From the NCBI RefSeq assembly GCF_001277235.1, contig NZ_CP012266.1:4367068-4431067 (forward strand): a DNA stretch of 64,000 nt, read 5' to 3'. The first letter of the stretch is position 1. Each line of letters starts with the position of its first letter. Both the position numbers and the translations under genes were made by a program. Below the pieces are notes generated by a model. It saw only the letters and a list, made by a program, of their open reading frames with translations. It did no database searches and was not told the origin of the DNA. This document shows positions 48,362 to 56,465 of the stretch, in pieces. Origin of the DNA: Cronobacter dublinensis subsp. dublinensis LMG 23823. Lineage in GTDB: Bacteria; Pseudomonadota; Gammaproteobacteria; Enterobacterales; Enterobacteriaceae.

Positions 48362-49063
48362 ATGTCGTTACTGGCGCATCAACAGGCCGCCCAAAAGAAC
48401 CTTTCTTATGTCCTGGCCGAAAAACTGGCGCAGCGCATCCTTCAGGGTGAATTTAAGCCCGGTGAGATTCTACCTGGTGAAATAGAACTGGGAGAGCAGT
48501 TCGGCGTGAGCCGCACGGCGGTACGCGAAGCCGTGAAGACGTTAACGGCCAAAGGCCTGGTATTGCCGCGCCCGCGCATCGGCACGCGCGTATTGCCCCA
48601 AAGTCAGTGGAATTTCCTCGATAAAGAGCTGCTCACCTGGTGGATGGGGATTGAAGCCTTCCCGACCGTGGTGAATCATTTTCTGGTCATGCGCCACAGC
48701 CTTGAACCGCAGGCCTGCTCGCTGGCCGCGCTTAACGGCAGCGACGCCCAAAAACAGCGACTCAAAAATACGCTGGAAGAAATGCAGGCGTTACAGGACG
48801 CTTTTAACCGGGAACGCTTTATAGAAGTCGATATGGCTTATCACGAACAAATCTATGAAATGAGCGGCAATCCCTTTATGACCGCTTTCGCGAGCCTGTT
48901 CCGCTCCATCTATTACAATTATTTCACGTCGATAACGCACAACCAGGTTATCAAGCCCGAACTTCATCAGGCGATTGCGGACGCTATCCTCGCGTCCCAA
49001 AGCGAAGAGGCCTACCGCGCCTGCCAGGCGTTGCTACAGGCTCCCGCGTCGCCAGAGAAATAA
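48362..49063 (+). CDS. yieP: GntR-family (FadR subfamily) regulator YieP
   Basis: 233 residues (E. coli 230). The N-terminal winged helix spans residues 10-80 (VLAEKLAQRILQGEFKPGEI, then EQFGVSRTAVREAVKTLTAKGLV). The C-terminal helical FCD domain carries metal or ligand histidines (HFLVMRHSLEP, EVDMAYHEQIYEMS). YieP is a poorly characterised transcription factor. It is 13 bases upstream of hsrA, suggesting an operon. The upstream flank is the rRNA operon promoter, divergent. Confidence 0.94.
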   Translation: MSLLAHQQAAQKNLSYVLAEKLAQRILQGEFKPGEILPGEIELGEQFGVSRTAVREAVKTLTAKGLVLPRPRIGTRVLPQSQWNFLDKELLTWWMGIEAFPTVVNHFLVMRHSLEPQACSLAALNGSDAQKQRLKNTLEEMQALQDAFNRERFIEVDMAYHEQIYEMSGNPFMTAFASLFRSIYYNYFTSITHNQVIKPELHQAIADAILASQSEEAYRACQALLQAPASPEK

Positions 49064-49076
49064 CAACAGGATCCGC

Positions 49077-50471
49077 ATGACTAAAAAAGCGCGCAGTATG
49101 GCGGGCCTGCCGTGGATAGCGGCGATGGCCTTTTTTATGCAGGCACTGGATGCCACCATTCTCAACACCGCCCTGCCAGCCATTGCACAAAGCCTTAACC
49201 GTTCTCCGCTGGCGATGCAGTCCGCGATAATCAGTTACACGCTGACGGTCGCGATGCTCATCCCCGTCAGCGGCTGGCTGGCCGACCGCTTCGGCACCCG
49301 CCGTGTCTTTATGACCGCCGTCTCGCTCTTTACGTTAGGTTCGCTCGCCTGCGCGCTGTCCGGTTCGCTTGCCGAGCTGGTTATCTTTCGCATCGTGCAG
49401 GGCATCGGCGGCGCGATGATGATGCCGGTGGCGCGTCTCGCCCTCCTGCGCGCCTATCCGCGCAGCGAACTGCTGCCGGTGCTGAATTTCGTCACGATGC
49501 CCGGCCTGGTCGGCCCGATACTCGGGCCCTTACTCGGCGGCGTGCTGGTCACCTGGGCGAGCTGGCACTGGATATTCCTTATTAATATTCCGATTGGCGT
49601 CGCGGGTCTGTTCTACGCCCGCAAATATATGCCGAACTTCACCACCCCGCGCCGGCGCTTCGACATGCCGGGTTTCTTTCTGTTCGGCCTGAGCCTGGTG
49701 CTGTTTTCCAGCGGCATGGAGCTGTTTGGCGAACGCATCGTGACCACCTGGATGGCGCTCGCCGTTATTGCCAGTGGGTTATTGCTGATGATGGCTTATA
49801 TCTGGCACGCCCGTCGGCACAGCGCGCCGCTAATCTCGCTGTCTTTGTTTAAGACGCGCACCTTCTCTGTTGGCATCGCCGGGAATATCGCCTCCCGTCT
49901 CGGCACAGGCTGCGTGCCGTTTCTGATGCCGCTAATGCTGCAGGTTGGTTTTGGTTACCCGGCGTTTATCGCAGGCTGCATGATGGCGCCGACGGCGGTC
50001 GGCTCGATTATCGCCAAATCAGGCGTAACGCAGGTGCTTCGCTGGTTCGGGTATCGTAAGACGCTGGTTGGCGTCACGCTGTTTATCGGGCTGATGATTG
50101 CGCAGTTCTCCCTGCAATCGCCGGATAACCAGGTATGGCTGCTGATCCTGCCGCTGTTTGTGCTGGGTCTTGCCATGTCCACGCAGTTCACCGCGATGAA
50201 TACCATTACGCTTGCGGATCTCACTGATGAAAGCGCCAGTGGCGGCAACAGCATGCTGGCGGTAACGCAGCAGCTGTCGATAAGCCTTGGGGTGGCCGTC
50301 AGCGCGGCGGTGCTGCGCTTCTATGAAGGGTTTGATAACGCCAACACCGTTGAGCAGTTCCACTACACCTTTATTACGATGGGCGTGATAACTGTGGTGT
50401 CGTCGCTGGTCTTTATGCTGTTGCGCCCTAAAGATGGCCGCAACCTGATTAAAGAGCGCCACAAGGCTTAA
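49077..50471 (+). CDS. hsrA: MFS transporter HsrA (YieO)
   Basis: 464 residues from ATG 49077 with AACAGGA upstream; the reading frame continues 5' through yieP but that part is a shadow. It has about 14 hydrophobic segments, the DHA2-type motif A (GWLADRFGTRRVF) and motif C (GPILGPLLGGVLV). HsrA belongs to the multidrug H+ antiporter group; its natural substrate is not established. Its stop codon overlaps the convergent rbsR stop (TTAA). Confidence 0.93.
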   Translation: MTKKARSMAGLPWIAAMAFFMQALDATILNTALPAIAQSLNRSPLAMQSAIISYTLTVAMLIPVSGWLADRFGTRRVFMTAVSLFTLGSLACALSGSLAELVIFRIVQGIGGAMMMPVARLALLRAYPRSELLPVLNFVTMPGLVGPILGPLLGGVLVTWASWHWIFLINIPIGVAGLFYARKYMPNFTTPRRRFDMPGFFLFGLSLVLFSSGMELFGERIVTTWMALAVIASGLLLMMAYIWHARRHSAPLISLSLFKTRTFSVGIAGNIASRLGTGCVPFLMPLMLQVGFGYPAFIAGCMMAPTAVGSIIAKSGVTQVLRWFGYRKTLVGVTLFIGLMIAQFSLQSPDNQVWLLILPLFVLGLAMSTQFTAMNTITLADLTDESASGGNSMLAVTQQLSISLGVAVSAAVLRFYEGFDNANTVEQFHYTFITMGVITVVSSLVFMLLRPKDGRNLIKERHKA

Positions 50472-51460
50472 GCGGAGCCGCGCTCCATCAGAACCGGCGT
50501 CAGTTGCAGGCGCTGCTGCTGGAGCTCCGGTTGCGCCATGCGATGAATGAGCACGTCAATGGCGAGCTCGCCCAGTTCGTCTTTGGGCTGATGGATAGTG
50601 GTCAGCGGCGGGGTCATATAGCGCGCCAGTTCGATATCGTCATAGCCCACCAGCGCGATATCCTGCGGGATGCGAAGCCCGGCCTGGTAGAGCGCCTGAT
50701 AAGCGCCAACCGCCATCGCGTCGTTCCCCATAAATACCGCCTGCGGCGGTTCGGGCAGCGCCAGCAGCGACTGCATCGCCCGCAGGCCGCCCCCGAACTC
50801 AAAATCGCCGATAACTTCATATCCTTCCGGTACTGCCAGCCCTGCGCGCTGCATCGCGGTACGATATCCTTCCAGACGCAGACGCGCCGGGGTCTTATCC
50901 AGCGGGCCGGTCACGCAGGCGATTCGCGTAAAGCCTTTCTCAATCAGATGCCGCGTGGCGATATCGCCGCCCAGCAGCGAATTGTCCTGAATCACATCGC
51001 TGTCGCCGTCGAAAGGCGACCAGTCCATCATCACGGTCGGGATTGCCGGGTAGCGCGTCATAATGGCCGGAGAAGGTTGATGCGTTTCGGTGCAAAGTAA
51101 GAGCAAACCGTCGACGCGCTTTTGCAGCAGCGTCTCCAGATTGCGGTTCATACGCTGTTCGTCACCTTCGGTATTGCACAACACCAGGCTGTAGCCGCGC
51201 TCAAAGCAGCTGCGCTCCACGCCGCGTACCAGCTCGGAGTAAAAGGGGTTGGAGCTTGCGGTGATCAGCATGCCGATGGTGCGCGTCTGGTTCAGCTTCA
51301 GACTGCGCGCCAGCGCTGACGGCGCGTAATTAAGTGTTCTGACGGCATCTTCCACCCGCACACGAATTGCGTCGCTGACGAAGCGGTCTTTATTAATGAC
51401 GTGCGAGACGGTTGAGGTGGAGACACCCGCAAGGCGGGCGACATCTTTCATTGTCGCCAC
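50468..51460 (-). CDS. rbsR: Ribose operon repressor RbsR
   Basis: LacI-family repressor of 330 residues, equal to E. coli. The N-terminal helix-turn-helix is MKDVARLAGVSTSTVSHVIN with the hinge helix SALARSLK. The periplasmic-binding-like core binds ribose. It represses rbsDACBKR and, in E. coli, affects purine genes. It is last in the ribose operon, 6 bases after rbsK, so it is induced with its own target. Confidence 0.97.
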   Translation of the reverse strand: MATMKDVARLAGVSTSTVSHVINKDRFVSDAIRVRVEDAVRTLNYAPSALARSLKLNQTRTIGMLITASSNPFYSELVRGVERSCFERGYSLVLCNTEGDEQRMNRNLETLLQKRVDGLLLLCTETHQPSPAIMTRYPAIPTVMMDWSPFDGDSDVIQDNSLLGGDIATRHLIEKGFTRIACVTGPLDKTPARLRLEGYRTAMQRAGLAVPEGYEVIGDFEFGGGLRAMQSLLALPEPPQAVFMGNDAMAVGAYQALYQAGLRIPQDIALVGYDDIELARYMTPPLTTIHQPKDELGELAIDVLIHRMAQPELQQQRLQLTPVLMERGSA

Positions 51461-51466
51461 GATGGC

Positions 51467-52396
51467 TTACCCCTGCTGCTGTAAAAAGGCGTCGATCTCG
51501 TCGCGCCAGGGAACGGAAGGCTGCGCGCCAGGTCGCGTCACCGCAATCGCGGCGGCGGCATGGGCGAAGCGGATAGCCTCAAGCAGCGGCGTGCCTTCCA
51601 GCAGCGCGGTGACCAGCGCGCCGTTAAAGGTATCGCCCGCGGCAATCGTATCGACGGCCTTCACGCTAAAGCCCGGCACGCGCTGCCCTTCGCCGTTAAC
51701 GCTCAGCCATACGCCGCGGCTGCCGAGCGTGATAATCACCGTTTCAATGCCTTTCTGATGCAAGACCGCGGCGGCCTGCGCGGCGCTCTCATCGCTTGCG
51801 ACCTTCACGCCGGTCAGTTTTTCCGCTTCGGTTTCATTGGGGGTAATGATGTCCACCAGCGCCAGCAGCTCATCGGAAAGCGCGCGCGCGGGCGCCGGGT
51901 TAAGGATAACGATAGTCTGATGTTCATGGGCGATACGCGCGGCAGCAATCACGCTTTCGACCGGCGATTCCAGCTGCATCAGCAGCGCGCGGGCACTGGC
52001 GATCCCCTCCCGCTGCGCCTCAACGCGCGCAGGCGTTAACGCCGCGTTCGCGCCAGCATGAATACCGATGACGTTTTCACCTTCGCCATTGACGAAAATC
52101 AGCGCCACGCCGGTCGATTCACCAGCCACCACGCTGACGGGGGAGACATCGATATTATCGCGCGAAAGCTGCTGGCGAATACGCTCGCCGGTATCATCCT
52201 CGCCCACGCAGGCGATAAACGCGATTGCCGCGCCGCTGCGCCCGGCCGCCACGGCCTGGTTGGCGCCTTTGCCGCCGAACGCCACCTGATACCGGCTGCC
52301 GGTGACGGTTTCGCCCGGCGCCGGGAAGGCGTCAAGGTTGAGGATATGGTCGGCATTGATGCTGCCGAGGACGACGAGGTTGCCAGCGCTTTTCAT
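51467..52396 (-). CDS. rbsK: Ribokinase
   Basis: RbsK phosphorylates ribose to ribose-5-phosphate. From ATG 52396 it has 309 residues (E. coli 309); the 13 codons upstream lie in the rbsB-rbsK hairpin. PfkB signatures are GGKGANQAVAAGRSGA and the catalytic DTIAAGDTFNGAL, with the anion hole and base aspartate. Confidence 0.97.
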   Translation of the reverse strand: MKSAGNLVVLGSINADHILNLDAFPAPGETVTGSRYQVAFGGKGANQAVAAGRSGAAIAFIACVGEDDTGERIRQQLSRDNIDVSPVSVVAGESTGVALIFVNGEGENVIGIHAGANAALTPARVEAQREGIASARALLMQLESPVESVIAAARIAHEHQTIVILNPAPARALSDELLALVDIITPNETEAEKLTGVKVASDESAAQAAAVLHQKGIETVIITLGSRGVWLSVNGEGQRVPGFSVKAVDTIAAGDTFNGALVTALLEGTPLLEAIRFAHAAAAIAVTRPGAQPSVPWRDEIDAFLQQQG

Positions 52397-52414
52397 GTGA
52401 GTGTTCCTGTAAAG

Positions 52415-52433
52415 GCGCCACATCCTGTGGCGC
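52415..52433 (-). repeat. Hairpin between rbsB and rbsK
   Basis: GCGCCACA and TGTGGCGC are perfect 8-bp arms with a 3-base loop and no T-tract. Such intercistronic hairpins protect the upstream message from 3' exonucleases, which would give more RbsB than RbsK. Confidence 0.65.
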
Positions 52434-52464
52434 ATTGCCCTGCTTTTCTTATTAATGCGTGGTT

Positions 52465-53352
52465 TTATTTGATAACCAGCTTCAGATCCACCGGGATACG
52501 GGCGCGAACTTTCTCGCCTTTCAGCACTTTATCCGCGGTCTGTACGCCGATAACGCCGATTTGCTCCGGCTGCTGAGCGACGGTCGCGCTCATCTTACCA
52601 TCCTGAACCGCTTTCACGCCGTCAGCGGTGCCGTCAAAGCCAACCACCATGACATCGGTTTTACCGGCGGTCTGCAGCGCACGCAGCGCGCCCAGCGCCA
52701 TTTCGTCGTTCTGCGCGAACACGGCTTTCACGTCAGGGTGCGCGGTCAGCAGGTTCTGCATCACGTTCAGGCCTTTGGTGCGGTCGAAATCCGCAGGCTG
52801 GCTCGCCAGCACATTCAGCTTATGCGCATCTACGGCCTGCCTGAAGCCTTCGCCACGCTCGCGCGCCGCCGAGGTGCCTGCTATGCCCTGCAGTTCGATG
52901 ACTTTCGCGCCGTCACCGGCTTGCTTCGCAATGTAGTTACCTGCGATTTTACCGCCTGCGATGTTATCAGACGCGATATGGCTGACCACTTCGCCTTTCG
53001 CCGCCATACGGTCCAGGGTGATCACCGGGATTTTCGCCTGGTTTGCCATCTTCACGGCGTTGCCCACCGCATCGGAATCGGTCGGGTTGATCAGTACCAG
53101 TTTGGTGCCGCGAACGGTCAGGTCCTGCACGTTCGCCAGCTCTTTCGCCGGGTTATTCTGAGAATCCAGCACCACCAGATCGTAACCCAGTTTTTCTGCT
53201 TCTTTTTGCGCGCCATCTTTCAGCGACACAAAGAACGGGTTGTTCAGCGTAGAAACGACCAGTGCGATGGTGTCTTTCGCCATCGCGTTGGCGCTGACGG
53301 TCGCGCTTAACGCAACGGCGGAAACCAGTGTAGCCAGCTTTTTCATATTCAT
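52465..53352 (-). CDS. rbsB: Ribose-binding periplasmic protein
   Basis: 295-residue precursor with signal peptide (KKLATLVSAVALSATVSANAMA-KD) and the mature ribose-binding fold (DTIALVVSTLNNPFFVSLKDG; RGTKLVLINPTDSDAVGNAV). It delivers ribose to RbsAC and to the chemoreceptor Trg. It is closely similar to E. coli RbsB (296). Confidence 0.97.
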   Translation of the reverse strand: MNMKKLATLVSAVALSATVSANAMAKDTIALVVSTLNNPFFVSLKDGAQKEAEKLGYDLVVLDSQNNPAKELANVQDLTVRGTKLVLINPTDSDAVGNAVKMANQAKIPVITLDRMAAKGEVVSHIASDNIAGGKIAGNYIAKQAGDGAKVIELQGIAGTSAARERGEGFRQAVDAHKLNVLASQPADFDRTKGLNVMQNLLTAHPDVKAVFAQNDEMALGALRALQTAGKTDVMVVGFDGTADGVKAVQDGKMSATVAQQPEQIGVIGVQTADKVLKGEKVRARIPVDLKLVIK

Positions 53353-53378
53353 AATCAGATGTCCTGTTGAGTAATGAG

Positions 53379-54344
53379 TTACTGCTTTTTGTTATCCACC
53401 AGCACCGCCAGCAAAATGACCACAGCTTTGACGATCATCTGGTAGTAGGGAGAAACACCTAAAAGGTTCAGGCTATTATTCAGGAAACCGAGGATCAGCG
53501 CGCCGATCAGCGTCCCAACAATACGACCTTTCCCGCCCGCCAGACTGGTGCCGCCGAGCACGACTGCCGCGATGGCGTCCAGTTCATAGCCCACGCCCGC
53601 CAGCGGCTGCGCCGAAGAGAGACGCGCCACTTCAATCACGCCAGCGAGCGACGCCAGCAGACCTGAGAGCGAGTAGACAATAATCTTGATTTTGTTAACG
53701 CTGATGCCCGAGAGGCGCGTCGCCGCTTCATTGCCGCCCAGCGCGTAGATATAACGACCAAGACGGGTGTGATGCAGCACGTACCAGGTCACCAGAAACA
53801 CCAGCGCCATGATCCACACCGGCGTCGGGATGCCGAGCGGGCGCCCGATGCCGAACCAGCCAAACAGGTCGCCGTTGTCGTTAAAGCCGGTGCTGACCGG
53901 GCTGCCGTTCGTGTATTCAAGCGTTACCCCGCGCAGCAGCAGCATCATCACCAGCGTGGCGATAAACGCCTGCACGCGGCCTTTTGCCACAATCGCGCCG
54001 GTCACCGCGCCGATAGCCGCGCCAAGCGCAAGGGCGGCAGCCACCGCCACCAGCGCGTTGACCTCAATGCCGACGAGCGAGGCGGCGACCGCCCCGGTTA
54101 ACGCCAGCAGGGAACCGACGGACAGATCGATACCCGAGGTGAGGATAACCAGCGTCATCCCGACCGCCATAATGGCGTTCACCGAGGTCTGCTGGAGAAT
54201 GTTGAGCAGGTTATTAACGGTAAAGAAATTGGGGCTCAGGGTGGAGACAATCGCAATCAGCACCAGCAGGGCTATCAGCGACTTTTGCTCCATCAGCCAC
54301 GCTTTTGTGAAAAAGCGACGAGTCGCAACGGTCTGGGTAGTCAT
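53379..54344 (-). CDS. rbsC: Ribose ABC transporter permease
   Basis: 321 residues, equal to E. coli. It has 8-10 hydrophobic segments and the conserved permease loop (VLGGTSLAGGKGRIVGTLIG) that contacts the ATPase. It starts 7 bases after rbsA and ends 26 bases before rbsB. Confidence 0.97.
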   Translation of the reverse strand: MTTQTVATRRFFTKAWLMEQKSLIALLVLIAIVSTLSPNFFTVNNLLNILQQTSVNAIMAVGMTLVILTSGIDLSVGSLLALTGAVAASLVGIEVNALVAVAAALALGAAIGAVTGAIVAKGRVQAFIATLVMMLLLRGVTLEYTNGSPVSTGFNDNGDLFGWFGIGRPLGIPTPVWIMALVFLVTWYVLHHTRLGRYIYALGGNEAATRLSGISVNKIKIIVYSLSGLLASLAGVIEVARLSSAQPLAGVGYELDAIAAVVLGGTSLAGGKGRIVGTLIGALILGFLNNSLNLLGVSPYYQMIVKAVVILLAVLVDNKKQ

Positions 54345-54351
54345 ACGTCTT

Positions 54352-55857
54352 TTACTCCTGGGTCACGCGATTGAGCTTGCCGACGGCCGCAGCCATCAGC
54401 AGTTCCTGGGTGGCCTGCTCGCGTGTGAATTCACCGCCGAGATGCCCTTCATGCATCACCATGATGCGATCGCTCATCCCCAGCACTTCCGGCATCTCCG
54501 AGGAGACCAGGATGATGCTCAGCCCTTCGGCTTTGAACTGGTTAATGAGCTGATAAATTTCTTTTTTGGCGCCCACATCCACGCCACGGGTCGGCTCGTC
54601 GAGGATGAGCACTTTCGGGCGCGTCATTAATCCGCGGGCGATCGCCACTTTTTGCTGGTTGCCGCCGGACAGCAGACCGATGGCCTGATCCATGGACGGC
54701 GTTTTAACGTTAAAGAGGCGGATAAAATCGCTGACCGCCTGCTGCTCGTCTTTATGCTTTAGGCTGCCGACGTCGCGGCTGAAATAGCGCAGCGCGGTCA
54801 GTGACATGTTTTCTTTCACCGACATGCCGAGCACCAGCCCGTCGCGTTTACGATCTTCGGAGATATAGACGATGCCGTTCGCCAGGCCGTCCTGGGGCGA
54901 GCGCGTCACCACTTCGCGGTTATCCAGCGTGACGCTGCCGCCCGTGCGCGGCAGCGCGCCATACAGCACTTTCATTAATTCGGTACGCCCGGCGCCCATC
55001 AGCCCGGAGACGCCCAGGATTTCGCCCTGACGCAGCGTAAAGCTCACGCCGTTCACGCCAGGGCCGCTCAGGTTGTCGACCTTCAGGCGGATCTGGCCCG
55101 GCGCTTTATCAAGATGCGGGTACTGGTCTTCGAGCTTACGGCCGACCATCATTTCGATGAGCGTCTCTTCCGTCAGGGAGCTGACTTCACGCTCGGCGAT
55201 AAACTGGCCGTCGCGCATCACCGTTACGTCATCGCAGATCTCAAAAATTTCTTTCATGCGGTGGGAGATATAAACGATGCCGCAGCCCTGCGATTTCAGC
55301 TCGCGGATAGCGCGGAACAGGGAGTCGGTTTCGGTATCGGTCAGCGCGTCGGTCGGCTCATCCATAATGATGACCTTCGACTCAAAGCTCAGCACTTTGG
55401 CAATTTCCACCATTTGCTGATCGCCAATCGACAGCTCGCCCACCAGCCGGCGGCTGTTAAAGCGCAGGTTGAGCTTCGCCAGCAGTTTGTCCGCTTCGGC
55501 ATACATCTTTTTCCAGTCGATTTTGCCGAAACGGCTGACAAACTCGCGCCCCAGAAAGATGTTCTCCGCGATGGAGAGCTGCGGGATCAGGTTTAACTCC
55601 TGGTGGATGATGCCGATACCGGCTTCCTGCGAGGCTTTCGGCCCGCTGAAGGCAGTTTCCTGACCAAGCCAGACCAGCGAACCGGCGTCGCGGGTATAGA
55701 TGCCGGTGAGTACTTTCATCAGCGTGGATTTACCGGCGCCGTTTTCTCCCACCAGCGCCATGACGCGCCCGGCGTAGACGTTCAGCGTCGCGCCGGAGAG
55801 CGCCTTAACGCCGGGGAAGGATTTATCGATGCCTTTAAGCTGGAGTAAAGGTTCCAT
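54352..55857 (-). CDS. rbsA: Ribose ABC transporter ATP-binding protein
   Basis: 501 residues from ATG 55857 (E. coli 501), with two ABC cassettes as usual for sugar importers of this class. The first has Walker A GENGAGKST, signature LSIGDQQMVEIAKVLS and Walker B VIIMDEPTDAL. The second has degenerate Walker A (GLMGAGRTE), signature LSGGNQQKVAIARGL and LILDEPTRGVD. The frame extending to 55902 overlaps rbsD and is not the start. Confidence 0.97.
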   Translation of the reverse strand: MEPLLQLKGIDKSFPGVKALSGATLNVYAGRVMALVGENGAGKSTLMKVLTGIYTRDAGSLVWLGQETAFSGPKASQEAGIGIIHQELNLIPQLSIAENIFLGREFVSRFGKIDWKKMYAEADKLLAKLNLRFNSRRLVGELSIGDQQMVEIAKVLSFESKVIIMDEPTDALTDTETDSLFRAIRELKSQGCGIVYISHRMKEIFEICDDVTVMRDGQFIAEREVSSLTEETLIEMMVGRKLEDQYPHLDKAPGQIRLKVDNLSGPGVNGVSFTLRQGEILGVSGLMGAGRTELMKVLYGALPRTGGSVTLDNREVVTRSPQDGLANGIVYISEDRKRDGLVLGMSVKENMSLTALRYFSRDVGSLKHKDEQQAVSDFIRLFNVKTPSMDQAIGLLSGGNQQKVAIARGLMTRPKVLILDEPTRGVDVGAKKEIYQLINQFKAEGLSIILVSSEMPEVLGMSDRIMVMHEGHLGGEFTREQATQELLMAAAVGKLNRVTQE

Positions 55858-55864
55858 AGCGGCC

Positions 55865-56284
55865 TCAGAACGTGACGCCAGCGCAGAGAATGATATTCGC
55901 ATACGGGGAACACTCCCCGCTGCGAATGACCGCCTGACTGTCAGCGGTTTTTAGTTTGAACTGTTCATGCGAGACATAGTGAACAGCGATGGTATTTCCC
56001 TGGTGTTGCTGCAGCTGCCCGAGGTGACCGAGCAACGTTTCGTGGAGCTGCGGATTATGCTGTTTAATCTCTTCTGCGAGGATCGCCGCTTCCACCTGCA
56101 TTTCACGCGTCACGACATCAACAACCTGTAAAAACCCCGGCACGCCCTGGGTCAGCGCGAGATCGATACGTTCAGTCGTGGACGGGATCGGCAGCCCGGC
56201 GTCGCACACCACAACGGTGTCGGTGTGACCAAGACGCGAGATGACGGATGAAATACCGGAATGAAGAACGGTGCCTTTTTTCAT
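55865..56284 (-). CDS. rbsD: D-ribose pyranase
   Basis: RbsD interconverts beta-pyran and beta-furan ribose, supplying ribokinase. 139 residues as in E. coli, with the N-terminal histidine of LHSGISSVISRLGHTD and the VVCDAGLPIP block. It is the first gene of the operon, 11 bases downstream of the RbsR operator. Confidence 0.97.
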   Translation of the reverse strand: MKKGTVLHSGISSVISRLGHTDTVVVCDAGLPIPSTTERIDLALTQGVPGFLQVVDVVTREMQVEAAILAEEIKQHNPQLHETLLGHLGQLQQHQGNTIAVHYVSHEQFKLKTADSQAVIRSGECSPYANIILCAGVTF

Positions 56285-56295
56285 TTTATGCTCCC

Positions 56296-56315
56296 TCAGC
56301 GAAACGTTTCGCTGA
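56296..56315. promoter_or_regulatory. RbsR operator O1, next to rbsD
   Basis: TCAGCGAAACGTTTCGCTGA is a perfect 20-bp palindrome matching the E. coli RbsR site. It lies between the presumed promoter (TAAACT near 56322 on the minus strand) and the rbsD ribosome site. Confidence 0.9.
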
Positions 56316-56378
56316 TGAAGAGTTTATCCGGGCAAAAGAACAATAAACAAACATCACGTGGCGAAACTGTGATCGCCA

Positions 56379-56391
56379 TCGAAACGTTTCG
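56379..56391. promoter_or_regulatory. Second RbsR-like operator O2 upstream
   Basis: CGAAACGTTTCG repeats the 12-bp core of the rbsD operator. The two centres (56305.5 and 56385.5) are 80 bases apart. A partial copy GGCGAAACTGT lies between at 56360. Confidence 0.65.
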
Positions 56392-56422
56392 CTTAAGGTA
56401 AAAAAGCGCGCGTGTTCCCCAA

Positions 56423-56455
56423 CAAAAAACGCCTCCCGGTGGCCGGAAGGCGTTT
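56423..56455 (-). terminator. kup terminator
   Basis: On the minus strand AACGCCTTCCGG and CCGGGAGGCGTT pair around a CCA loop and are followed by TTTTTT, 11 bases after the kup stop. Confidence 0.9.
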
Positions 56456-56465
56456 CGCTTAAGGA

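Noticed and set aside
52459..53310. 283-codon open frame antisense to rbsB
   Set aside because: Mirror of rbsB; no recognisable protein and no promoter.
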